This document shows, in pieces, positions 1-6,990 of a stretch of DNA of 10,544 bases (position 1 is its first letter; the number at the start of each line of letters is the position of its first letter). The notes beneath the pieces were generated by a model that ran no database searches, had not been told where the DNA came from, and saw nothing but the letters and a program-made list of their open reading frames with translations. Position numbers and translations under genes: made by a program. The stretch spans positions 1 to 10,544 of the forward strand of contig JANYBY010000023.1 in assembly GCA_025360565.1 (NCBI GenBank). The letters run 5' to 3'. Source of the DNA: Bacteroidota bacterium (lineage in GTDB: Bacteria; Bacteroidota; Bacteroidia; B-17B0; Aurantibacillaceae).

Positions 1-1199
1 CAGGAAGCACAAACTTAATAAAGGTTTTATCTTTAGGCGAACAGCATTTAACCGGTGTTTTCCCAAGGTCTGAAGTTGAAAAAATCACCAAAGGACCTTT
101 GGATCTATTCTGGTGTCCAGATAGCGGTTTGCTTCAAATGAAACAGTCATACAACCTGGATGAAATGTACGGCGACAATTACGGTTACCGTTCAGGATTA
201 AATGCAAGCATGGTAAGGCATCTTACTCAAAAGATCCATTCGCTTGAAAAAACAATTCCTTTAAATGAAAATGATCTGGTTATGGATATAGGAAGTAACG
301 ATGCCACCTCTTTAAAAGCCTACAAAAGCAAATGTAAAAAAGTAGGGATCGATCCTACAGGTTTAAAATTTAAGGAGTACTACACTCAAAACATAAAACT
401 GATCCCTGATTTTTTTAGCGAAAAGGTTTTCCGAACTGAATTTCCAAACGAAAAAGCTAAGATCATCACCTCAATTGCAATGTTTTATGATCTGGAAAAT
501 CCGGCGCAATTTGTAAAGGAAATTTATAATTGCCTGGATAATGAAGGTATATGGCATTTTGAACAAAGCTATATGCCATCCATGCTAAGGACAAATTCTT
601 ATGACACGATCTGTCACGAGCATTTAGAATTTTATTCTTTTAAGGTTGTAAAGAATTTATTAGAAAGCCACGACATGAAAGTGGTGGACGTTCAAATGAA
701 TGCCATTAACGGTGGAAGCTTTGCCGTAACAGCTTGTAAAAAAAATGCATCCCTAAAATTAAATGAGCCAATAATAAATTGGATGCTGAGGCAGGAGGAT
801 GATATGGGTTTGGATACCATTACGCCTTATAAAGAATTTGAAGAACGTGTTTTTAAACATAAAAAGAATTTAACAGACTTGATCAATTCTCTTGTTATGG
901 ACGGCAAAACAATATTTGGTTATGGCGCTTCAACAAAAGGAAATGTCCTTCTCCAGTTTTGTGGTTTTACAAAAAAGCAGATCCCTTTTATAGCTGAAGT
1001 AAACGAACAAAAATTTGGTTGCTTTACGCCGGGAACAAACATTCCTATAATTTCTGAAAAAGAAGCGAGGGCAATGAAGCCGGATTATTTTTTGGTGTTG
1101 CCATGGCATTTTAAAAATTCAATTTTAGAACGCGAAAAAGAATATACGGAACAAGGCGGTAAATTTATTTTTCCATTGCCCGAAATAGAAATAGTGTAA
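1..1199 (+). CDS. Class I SAM-dependent sugar C-methyltransferase-like protein, 5' partial
   Basis: This is the C-terminal approximately 398 residues of a three-domain SAM methyltransferase of the TylC3/NovU/TcaB9 type (Methyltransf_13, central Rossmann domain, Methyltransf_14), a family that C-methylates NDP-4-keto-deoxysugars in the cytoplasm. The frame is open to the window edge (first full codon at 3). Residues before the internal TTG at 99 read as conserved family sequence (LSLGEQHLTGVFP), so the gene begins upstream of the window and TTG 99 is not the start. In visible numbering, SAM motif I (DIGSNDAT) is near 95-102, the EQSYMP stretch at 187-192, the family signature YDTICHEHLEFY near 200-211, and the C-terminal GYGASTKGN at 306-314. 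The fourth zinc-ligand position of the N-terminal domain appears to be Ser (WCPDSG). The next gene starts 5 nt downstream. The family is clear; the sugar substrate, and C-methylation itself, are inferred. Confidence 0.88.
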   Translation, partial: GSTNLIKVLSLGEQHLTGVFPRSEVEKITKGPLDLFWCPDSGLLQMKQSYNLDEMYGDNYGYRSGLNASMVRHLTQKIHSLEKTIPLNENDLVMDIGSNDATSLKAYKSKCKKVGIDPTGLKFKEYYTQNIKLIPDFFSEKVFRTEFPNEKAKIITSIAMFYDLENPAQFVKEIYNCLDNEGIWHFEQSYMPSMLRTNSYDTICHEHLEFYSFKVVKNLLESHDMKVVDVQMNAINGGSFAVTACKKNASLKLNEPIINWMLRQEDDMGLDTITPYKEFEERVFKHKKNLTDLINSLVMDGKTIFGYGASTKGNVLLQFCGFTKKQIPFIAEVNEQKFGCFTPGTNIPIISEKEARAMKPDYFLVLPWHFKNSILEREKEYTEQGGKFIFPLPEIEIV

Positions 1200-1204
1200 A
1201 ATAT

Positions 1205-1924
1205 ATGTTAGTACCCTTAAAGGATTTAATTAAAAATACAATTTATAAAATAATTCCCCCGCCATTGGTTAGTCAATCCTTCAGCCAGGCAGGCGAGGAT
1301 TGTTGCGTTGATTTTTTACTTACAGAACTTAACATTTCCAAACCTTCTTATCTAGAATTGGGAGTTTGTAATCCCGTTATCGGTTCTAATACATATCTTT
1401 TTTATACACGCGGGGCAAAAGGGGTTTTGGTGGAGGCTGATAAAACACAGATAGATAGTATTCAAAAACAAAGGCCGCGCGATACTGTTATTAATATCGG
1501 CATAGCGTCTAATGGCGATACCGAAGCTGATTTTTACGTTTTTGAACTTAAGGGCTATAATACTTTTGTGAAGGAGGAGGCTTTGCATCGTGCGCAAAAC
1601 AGTAACTATAAAATTGTTAGAATTGATAAAGTAAAATTAAATTCTATTAACACCATCATTGAAAATAATTTCGAATCCTATCCTGATTTTTTGTCAATAG
1701 ACATTGAAGGCTTGGATTATGAGGTGTTACAAAGTTTAAATTATGATAAATATCCTATCCCGATAATTTGTGCCGAAACCTGTACATTTTCTGAAACGCA
1801 CATTAAACCTAAAAATAAATTAATAGAAAATTTAATGTTGGCAAAGGGATATATTGTGTATGCGGATACTTACGTGAATACAATTTTTGTAAATAAAAAC
1901 TGGTTTAACACGTTTAAGAAATGA
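1205..1924 (+). CDS. FkbM family SAM-dependent methyltransferase
   Basis: A 239-residue protein of the FkbM (Methyltransf_21) family, which typically O-methylates sugar or polyketide hydroxyls using S-adenosylmethionine. Visible features are SQAGED (27-32), the SAM-binding motif YLELGVCNP (49-57), the acidic ribose-binding strand end VEAD (76-79) and the family signature LSIDIEGLDYEVL (163-175). There is no signal peptide or membrane segment, so it should be cytoplasmic. The length is normal for the family. ATG 1205 lies 5 nt after the previous stop. The stop overlaps the next start as ATGA (1921-1924), indicating translational coupling. It probably methylates a hydroxyl of a sugar in the glycan made by this locus; the target cannot be told from sequence. 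Confidence 0.88.
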   Translation: MLVPLKDLIKNTIYKIIPPPLVSQSFSQAGEDCCVDFLLTELNISKPSYLELGVCNPVIGSNTYLFYTRGAKGVLVEADKTQIDSIQKQRPRDTVINIGIASNGDTEADFYVFELKGYNTFVKEEALHRAQNSNYKIVRIDKVKLNSINTIIENNFESYPDFLSIDIEGLDYEVLQSLNYDKYPIPIICAETCTFSETHIKPKNKLIENLMLAKGYIVYADTYVNTIFVNKNWFNTFKK

Positions 1925-2802
1925 AGGCTGTTATTTTTGGTATAAGCGGTCAGGATGGTACGTTCCTGAAAGAAATTCTTAAAGAAAACAGCCTAACAGT
2001 AATTGGCGTTTCAAGAAGTGATGGAGATTGGATAAAAGGTTCTGTGGCAAATTATGAATTTGTAAGCGCGCTAGTAAAAGAACACAAGCCTGACTTTATT
2101 TTTCATTTAGCGGCAAATTCTACAACGCGGCACGAGGTTATTTTCGAAAATCATGAAACGATTTCTACCGGAACTTTAAATATATTAGAAAGCGTAAAGT
2201 TATTTTCACCTGCCTCAAAAGTTTTTATTTCAGGAAGCGGATTACAATTTATTAATACGGGTAAGCCCATAACTGAACGCGATCCTTTTGAAGCACGAGA
2301 TGCTTATTCGGTTTCAAGGATCCAATCGGTATACGCGTCAAGGTATTACCGTTCGTTGGGATTAAAAATATACATAGGTTATTTTTTTAATCATGATAGT
2401 TATCTGAGATCGGAAAGGCATATTAACCAAAAGATAGTAAGTTCAGTTAAGCGAATTGCAGGCGGAAGCAAAGAAATAATTGAATTAGGAAATATCAATA
2501 CTAAAAAAGAATTTACTTTTGCCCAGGATACCGCTCTTGCTATTTGGCTTTTAATAAATAATGATACAGTTTTTGAAACCGTTATTGGAAGCGGAAAAGC
2601 GTATAGCATAAAAGATTGGATCACTCTTTGTTTTAATTATTTTAAGTTAGATTGGGAAAAGTATGTAAAAACGAATCCGGATTTTATCTCCGAATATGAT
2701 ATTTTAGTTTCAAACCCCGGTACGTTAATAAAACTGGGCTGGCAACAAACAACAACAATAGAAATGCTCGCAAAAATAATGATTGAACATGGCGGAAAAT
2801 AA
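1921..2802 (+). CDS. NAD(P)-dependent SDR, GDP-mannose 4,6-dehydratase-like, with altered active site
   Basis: A 293-residue extended SDR (NAD-dependent epimerase/dehydratase family). The N-terminal cofactor motif GISGQDG (7-13), FHLAA (61-65), the FNHDS stretch (156-160; compare FNHES in GDP-mannose 4,6-dehydratases) and the C-terminal LGW segment (272-274) place it near GDP-mannose dehydratase. The active site differs: the YxxxK motif reads Y129-SVS-R133. The segment aligned by eye with the Ser-Thr-x-Glu region of dehydratases reads SGSGL (104-108), without the catalytic Thr/Ser and Glu. 4,6-dehydratase activity is therefore doubtful; a 4-ketosugar reductase, an epimerase or another nucleotide-sugar oxidoreductase is possible. 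It starts inside the previous stop codon (ATGA) and overlaps the next gene by 14 nt. The fold assignment is firm and the reaction is unknown. Confidence 0.85.
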   Translation: MKAVIFGISGQDGTFLKEILKENSLTVIGVSRSDGDWIKGSVANYEFVSALVKEHKPDFIFHLAANSTTRHEVIFENHETISTGTLNILESVKLFSPASKVFISGSGLQFINTGKPITERDPFEARDAYSVSRIQSVYASRYYRSLGLKIYIGYFFNHDSYLRSERHINQKIVSSVKRIAGGSKEIIELGNINTKKEFTFAQDTALAIWLLINNDTVFETVIGSGKAYSIKDWITLCFNYFKLDWEKYVKTNPDFISEYDILVSNPGTLIKLGWQQTTTIEMLAKIMIEHGGK

Positions 2803-4075
2803 ACGATTATCTATTTTAATCATTACTGAATTTATTCCTTATCCGCTTGATCGCGGTGGAAAAATATGCGTGTTTAACTTTCTTGATTTTTTAAGATCTA
2901 CACACCACTTTACTTTATTTGTTCCATGTTATAATCATACAACAAAAGAAGAGGCTAAACAGCTGCAAGAAATTTGGCCGGATGTAACAATTGAATTAGT
3001 GGATTTTGTTACACCTAAAAAGGTGAAACCGGAACTTGGTTTTTTCCCAAGGGTTTTACATTTTATAAAAAGAAGGGTCGATGGTCTTATCGGTAAAATG
3101 TCCGTAGATAAAAGCGATCGGTCTAAGCTGGATTTTTCAATTCCTTTCAGGCCACATTCCCAGGCGTTCTTAAATGCTTTGCAAAAAGTGTGTCTTGATA
3201 CTGACTTTGATATTATTCATGTGCAATTAGCCCGGAACCTGAATCTTATTAGCGCATTGCCTCAAAAACCAAAAAAAATATTCGAACAAATTGAATCTCA
3301 ATTTGATGTTATTAAGGATTATGCTCGAACAAAAAATCTCGAAAAGGGCTATGCAAACTATCTTGTTAAAAATTCAGAAACACTTGAAAACGGATATATT
3401 AATTTGTACGACGCCGTTTTTACCCTCAACGAAATAGATGCCGCTTATTTTAATAAAAACCTCACCAATCCAATTATATTTTCGTCACCATTTGGTGTTT
3501 TAAATAAAGATGTTTTAATAGACCCGCCGTTTTCATCTACTCCAAATAAACTTATTTTTTTGGGAGTTGAATCTCATCATCCTAATCCTGATGCTCTTGA
3601 ATGGTATCTGAAGAATATCCACAAGAATATTTACGAAAAACACAAACTCGTGGTGCACGTTATAGGTACATGGTCTGATAAATCAAAGGAGTATTTTACA
3701 AAATTATGTCCGGGTGTTAAATTTGAAGGGGTGGTAGAAAATTATTCGGAAATTCTTAAACAAAGCATAATGATCGTTCCAATAAGGATCGGTGGCGGAG
3801 GCCTGCGTTCTAAAATACTATATGCAATGGCAAATGCCGTACCGGTTGTAACAACATCAATAGGCGCTTTTGGTATTACTGGAAATGACAATGAACATTT
3901 TTGCATAGCCGATTCTGACGTTGCTTTTTTTGAAGCCATTAGTAATTTAATAACCGATAAAAAAAATACTGAGCGTTTATGTAGGAACGCCTTCGCGCTT
4001 ATTTCTGAAAAGTATACTCAAACTAAAACTTCAGAACTAAGAAACAAATATTATATGGAAATTGTTTCAAAGTGA
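2789..4075 (+). CDS. Glycosyltransferase, GT4-like (GT-B fold)
   Basis: A 428-residue cytoplasmic glycosyltransferase with a two-domain GT-B architecture. The N-terminal Rossmann half opens with LSILIITEFIPYPLDRGG (7-24), where the GG loop is typical of GT4 acceptor domains. The C-terminal donor-binding half carries GVESHHPNPDAL (259-270), the GGGGLRSKILYAMA stretch (336-348) and PVVTT (352-356), as in the Glyco_trans_1_4 group. The Glu of the usual KILEAMA element is Tyr here (345). ATG 2789 is preferred over TTG 2783, two codons upstream in the same frame; either start overlaps the preceding SDR gene, so translation is probably coupled. It should add one sugar, probably from an NDP-sugar, to the growing glycan. 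Donor and linkage are unknown. Confidence 0.87.
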   Translation: MAENKRLSILIITEFIPYPLDRGGKICVFNFLDFLRSTHHFTLFVPCYNHTTKEEAKQLQEIWPDVTIELVDFVTPKKVKPELGFFPRVLHFIKRRVDGLIGKMSVDKSDRSKLDFSIPFRPHSQAFLNALQKVCLDTDFDIIHVQLARNLNLISALPQKPKKIFEQIESQFDVIKDYARTKNLEKGYANYLVKNSETLENGYINLYDAVFTLNEIDAAYFNKNLTNPIIFSSPFGVLNKDVLIDPPFSSTPNKLIFLGVESHHPNPDALEWYLKNIHKNIYEKHKLVVHVIGTWSDKSKEYFTKLCPGVKFEGVVENYSEILKQSIMIVPIRIGGGGLRSKILYAMANAVPVVTTSIGAFGITGNDNEHFCIADSDVAFFEAISNLITDKKNTERLCRNAFALISEKYTQTKTSELRNKYYMEIVSK

Positions 4076-4170
4076 TCTTTTGCATTTTCCTGTTGAATAG
4101 TTCAAAGTTAGAATTTTACCTAATTAATTAGTAATTTCGTAAAGTTACTATTCGCCACAGAATTAAAAAG
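4076..4170 (+). other. Intergenic spacer with short palindrome and weak hairpin
   Basis: A 95-nt AT-rich gap between the glycosyltransferase and the permease. It holds a perfect 12-bp palindrome, CTAATTAATTAG (4120-4131), followed directly by a weak imperfect hairpin (about 4131-4148, seven pairs including one G-T). A TAATTTCG (4132-4139) resembles the Bacteroidota -7 element TAnnTTTG with one mismatch, but no well-spaced TTG -33 box was found. It could hold a promoter or operator for the permease gene; nothing here is decisive. No small ORF or RNA gene was recognised. Confidence 0.3.
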
Positions 4171-5013
4171 ATGGAAAAAGATTCCGGGTATAAACTATCT
4201 GTTCACGCTTCCGATTCGGGTTTAAAACTTGGTCTCAGAGAGATTTTTAATTACAAGGATCTCTTTTTTGAACTAGCCTATCGAGACCTGAAAGTAAGAT
4301 ACGCGCAAACGTTTTTAGGATTACTTTGGGCTTTTATTCAACCCGCAATAACGTTAATTATAATTACAATTGTCTTCGGTAAATTTGTTCACATTGATAC
4401 AGGCGGAATACCTTACCCTGTTTTTGCAATTACCGGAATTTCATTATGGACCTATTTTTCTTTTGTGCTTACGCAATCAGGTAGCTCTGTGATCGGCGTG
4501 CAGGATATGATAAAAAAAATTTATTTTCCTCGTTTAATTATTCCATTATCAAAAGCAATTGTTGGCCTTGTTGATTTTGGGGTCGCGTTAATTCTCCTCG
4601 TAATTTTATTTATGTACTACGGAATAGTTCCATCAAAAAATATTATTTTTTTACCTATATTCCTTATACTAACAGTAATTTCTTCGCTGGCGGCAGGTAT
4701 TTGGCTTAGTGCCCTTACCATTCGCTATAGGGATTTTCAATATGTTTTACCATTTTTAGTGCAGTTCGGGTTATACGTTACACCTATTGCTTATCCCGCC
4801 AAAGTTGTAATAAATAATCTGCCTGCCTGGGCAACATTCATTTTCTATCTTAATCCTATGACAGGTATTATTGAAGGTTTCCGATGGTCTTTGTTTGGAG
4901 GAGCATTACCATCAGGTTATTTTTGGGTATCAATTTCAACCGTTACTTTCCTTTTTATTACAGGAGTATTTTACTTTAGAAGATTAGAAAAAGTAATGGC
5001 AGATATTATCTGA
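4171..5013 (+). CDS. wzm: ABC-2 type polysaccharide/polyol phosphate export permease (Wzm-like)
   Basis: A 280-residue membrane protein of the ABC2_membrane family (Wzm/KpsM/TagG), the channel subunit that moves undecaprenyl-linked glycans across the inner membrane. After a cytoplasmic amphipathic N-terminus with the LAYRDLKVRYAQTFLG stretch (35-50), hydrophobic segments fall near 51-70, 82-100, 122-150, 158-182, 191-208 and 251-268, giving about six membrane spans. Conserved elements include RYRDFQYVLPFLVQ (185-198) and NPMTGIIEGFRW (228-239). The length matches the family. Wzm normally works as a dimer with two Wzt ATPases encoded next door, but no ATPase gene (no Walker A or ABC signature ORF) is in this window; the next gene is an aminotransferase after a 194-nt gap. 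The partner must lie upstream of the window, elsewhere in the genome, or be lost. Confidence 0.9.
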   Translation: MEKDSGYKLSVHASDSGLKLGLREIFNYKDLFFELAYRDLKVRYAQTFLGLLWAFIQPAITLIIITIVFGKFVHIDTGGIPYPVFAITGISLWTYFSFVLTQSGSSVIGVQDMIKKIYFPRLIIPLSKAIVGLVDFGVALILLVILFMYYGIVPSKNIIFLPIFLILTVISSLAAGIWLSALTIRYRDFQYVLPFLVQFGLYVTPIAYPAKVVINNLPAWATFIFYLNPMTGIIEGFRWSLFGGALPSGYFWVSISTVTFLFITGVFYFRRLEKVMADII

Positions 5014-5015
5014 TG

Positions 5016-5035
5016 AATAAAAGTTTTATTTTTTT
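5016..5035 (+). terminator. Possible weak intrinsic terminator after the permease gene
   Basis: Just after the permease stop (5011-5013) lies an A/T-only inverted repeat, AATAAA (5016-5021) and TTTATT (5025-5030) with a 3-nt loop, followed by a run of T to 5035. The position fits the end of a transcription unit. The stem has no G-C pair, so the fold would be unstable and this may be only AT-rich sequence. Confidence 0.28.
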
Positions 5036-5207
5036 AATTTGCGTTAATTCTTTTAGATCGGCTTATTGGTAAGTACTAAACCGCAATGGTTTCTTAGGAT
5101 ATTTTTGTTGACTGAGACCTTATTTTTTTTCAGGCGTTTATTTTTGATCAGAGTAAATATATATTCGATACGCAAAATTTAACTATATTCGCTTATATAA
5201 ATAGTAA
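5036..5207 (+). promoter_or_regulatory. Intergenic region with promoter-like elements upstream of the aminotransferase operon
   Basis: This non-coding stretch is the most likely place for a promoter of the four-gene cassette. TATTTTTG occurs twice (5100-5107 and 5139-5146), each an exact match to the Bacteroidota -7 consensus TAnnTTTG. No TTG box at the expected distance of roughly 17-23 nt was found for either; TTG at 5108-5110 is 28 nt upstream of the second. The octamer TATATTCG is also repeated 24 nt apart (5160-5167 and 5184-5191), close to the start codon at 5208, and could be an operator or chance. No ORF, tRNA or remnant of an ATPase gene was recognised. Confidence 0.35.
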
Positions 5208-6281
5208 ATGATAAATGTTACAAGGTCATATCTACCCGATCTAAATACTTACCAAAGTATAATTAAAAGTATATGGCAAAATAATCAATTAACTAACCGC
5301 GGCCCTTTAGTTGTAAAACTTGAAAAAGATATTTGTGCTAAATTACATCTCGAAAATTTATTATTCGTTTCAAACGGCACTATTGCTTTGCAGCTTGCCA
5401 TAAAAGCACTAAAGATCGAGAACGAAGTAATTACTACTCCCTTCTCTTATGTTGCCACTTCTAACGCGTTATTATGGCAGGGCTGTAAACCCGTTTTTTG
5501 CGATATAGATCCCGATACTTTTTGTATTAACGCTGATAAGATCGCCGCATGCATCACAAAAGATACAACTGCTATTCTTGCTACGCATGTTTACGGAATC
5601 CCTTGTGCAATAGAAAAAATAGAGGCTATCGCTAAAAAATACAACTTAAAGGTTATTTACGATGCAGCGCATGCTTTTGGCGTAAAGTATAAGGGACAAA
5701 GTATTTTAAATTATGGAGATGTTAGTACTTGCAGTTTTCACGCTACCAAACTATTTCATACAGTTGAAGGCGGCTCGGTAACGGTTAAGGATAAAGAGAT
5801 TTTCAAGTCTATTTTATTATATCATTCATTTGGCCATGTTGGTGACGCGTATTATACCGAAGGCATTAATGCCAAAAATAGCGAATTTCACGCGGCCATG
5901 GGTTTGTGCAATTTACCAATGTTAGATGAATTTATTTTTGAAAGAAAAAAAAGGGCGGAGCATTATGCCGAATTGCTTAACAACACATTTATTACACGGC
6001 CAAAATTACCGGAGGGTACCGAATACAATTTTGCATATTATCCTGTATCTTTTAAAAGTGAAATAGAACTGTTAAAAGTAAAAGAAGGGTTATTTCAAAA
6101 CGGCATCAATACACGGCGGTATTTTTTCCCTTCTTTAAATACATTGCCATTTTTAGATAAGTATCAGTCTTGTCCTATATCCGAACAGATTTCAAAGTGC
6201 GTATTATGTTTGCCAATGTATCACGATCTGGAAATCGCGAATATTGAAAAAATAAGTAAGATCATTAATTCATTCGCGTAA
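5208..6281 (+). CDS. DegT/DnrJ/EryC1/StrS family PLP-dependent sugar aminotransferase (VioA/WecE-like)
   Basis: A 357-residue cytoplasmic PLP enzyme that transaminates NDP-keto-deoxysugars, usually with glutamate as amino donor. Visible motifs are SNGTIAL (55-61, PLP phosphate binding), TPFSYVAT (77-84), YDAAHAFG (151-158, with Asp152 expected to pair with the PLP ring nitrogen) and SFHATKLFHTVEGG (176-189, with Lys181 as the Schiff-base lysine). The C-terminal NTRRYFFP segment (301-308) is also typical. The active site looks complete and the length is normal. The SFHATK context resembles 4-aminotransferases making dTDP-4-amino-4,6-dideoxyhexoses (VioA or WecE type), but regiochemistry is inferred. 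The stop abuts the ATG of the WbqC gene with no spacer, and the protein leads a compact four-gene unit. Its WbqC neighbour suggests that the new amino group is modified further. Confidence 0.9.
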   Translation: MINVTRSYLPDLNTYQSIIKSIWQNNQLTNRGPLVVKLEKDICAKLHLENLLFVSNGTIALQLAIKALKIENEVITTPFSYVATSNALLWQGCKPVFCDIDPDTFCINADKIAACITKDTTAILATHVYGIPCAIEKIEAIAKKYNLKVIYDAAHAFGVKYKGQSILNYGDVSTCSFHATKLFHTVEGGSVTVKDKEIFKSILLYHSFGHVGDAYYTEGINAKNSEFHAAMGLCNLPMLDEFIFERKKRAEHYAELLNNTFITRPKLPEGTEYNFAYYPVSFKSEIELLKVKEGLFQNGINTRRYFFPSLNTLPFLDKYQSCPISEQISKCVLCLPMYHDLEIANIEKISKIINSFA

Positions 6282-6986
6282 ATGAAAATAGCTGTTATGC
6301 AACCATACTTTATGCCTTACATTGGGTATTTTCAGTTAATGAACGCGGTGGATGAATTTATTGTGTACGATAATATTAAATTCACAAAAAAAGGATGGAT
6401 AAACCGAAATAGGATCTTAGTGCATGGCAGTGATGCTTTTGTAACATTGCCCCTCAAAAAAGATTCCGATTTTCTGGATGTGCGCGAAAGATGTTTGTCG
6501 GAAGAATGGAAAGAGGAAAGTAAGAAAATAATGAAACGCATTGAGGAAGCTTATAGGCAAGCGCCCCAATTTAAATTAGTTTATCCCTTAGCGGAAAAAA
6601 TAATGCTGGAGGAGGAGAATAATTTGTTTAAATTTATTTTCAATTCAATCACCACTTTAAAAAACTATCTCTTGATCCAAACTCCGCTTGTTATATCATC
6701 CGGCATTCCCATTAACCATCAATTAAAGGCGGAAGAAAAAGTACTTGCCTTGTGTAAAGCCAAAAAGGCGAACGCTTATTTAAATCCCATTGGTGGAGTG
6801 GAATTATATAGCAGAGAAAATTTTAAGGGAGAAGGAATAGAACTGCAATTTATTAAAACGAACGACTTTAAATACGTTCAATTTGAAAATGATTTTATTC
6901 CTTTTCTTTCTATTCTAGATGTTTTGATGTTTAATTCTCCGGAAAAGATAAACGAATATTTAACAAAAGAGTTTACCTTAATGTAA
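6282..6986 (+). CDS. wbqC: WbqC-family protein
   Basis: A 234-residue protein of the WbqC-like family (PF08889). Hallmarks are the N-terminal MQPYFMPYIGYFQL (6-19), DNIKFTKKGWINRNRI (30-45), NPIGG (168-172) and the C-terminal FLSILDVLMFN (208-218). No signal peptide or membrane span is seen, so it should be cytoplasmic. The family recurs in O-antigen clusters next to 4-amino-4,6-dideoxyhexose genes. From that context it has been thought to help acylate the amino group, possibly with an amino-acid-derived acyl group, but I cannot derive the reaction from sequence. It starts on the base after the aminotransferase stop and ends 4 nt before the first propeller gene, supporting coupled expression. 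Family membership is firm and function is unproven. Confidence 0.88.
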   Translation: MKIAVMQPYFMPYIGYFQLMNAVDEFIVYDNIKFTKKGWINRNRILVHGSDAFVTLPLKKDSDFLDVRERCLSEEWKEESKKIMKRIEEAYRQAPQFKLVYPLAEKIMLEEENNLFKFIFNSITTLKNYLLIQTPLVISSGIPINHQLKAEEKVLALCKAKKANAYLNPIGGVELYSRENFKGEGIELQFIKTNDFKYVQFENDFIPFLSILDVLMFNSPEKINEYLTKEFTLM

Positions 6987-6990
6987 TTTT

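Noticed and set aside
99..101. TTG at 99 as the start of the first gene
   Set aside because: The frame stays open to base 3 and the extra 32 residues match the family's N-terminal domain, so the gene is cut by the window edge.
2783..2785. TTG start for the GT4 gene
   Set aside because: An ATG two codons downstream in the same frame is the more usual start and gives a normal N-terminus.
4120..4131. Palindrome CTAATTAATTAG as a specific operator
   Set aside because: It is only 12 bp of pure AT-rich sequence apart from its ends; without conservation it cannot be told from chance, so it is only mentioned under the spacer.
4512..4519. A8 tract inside the permease gene as a phase-variation site
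   Set aside because: Eight-base A runs are expected in AT-rich coding sequence, and the reading frame is intact; nothing else suggests slippage control.
5014..5207. Remnant of a deleted wzt gene in the gap after the permease
   Set aside because: No Walker A, ABC signature or coding-like frame could be read in the 194 nt on either strand.
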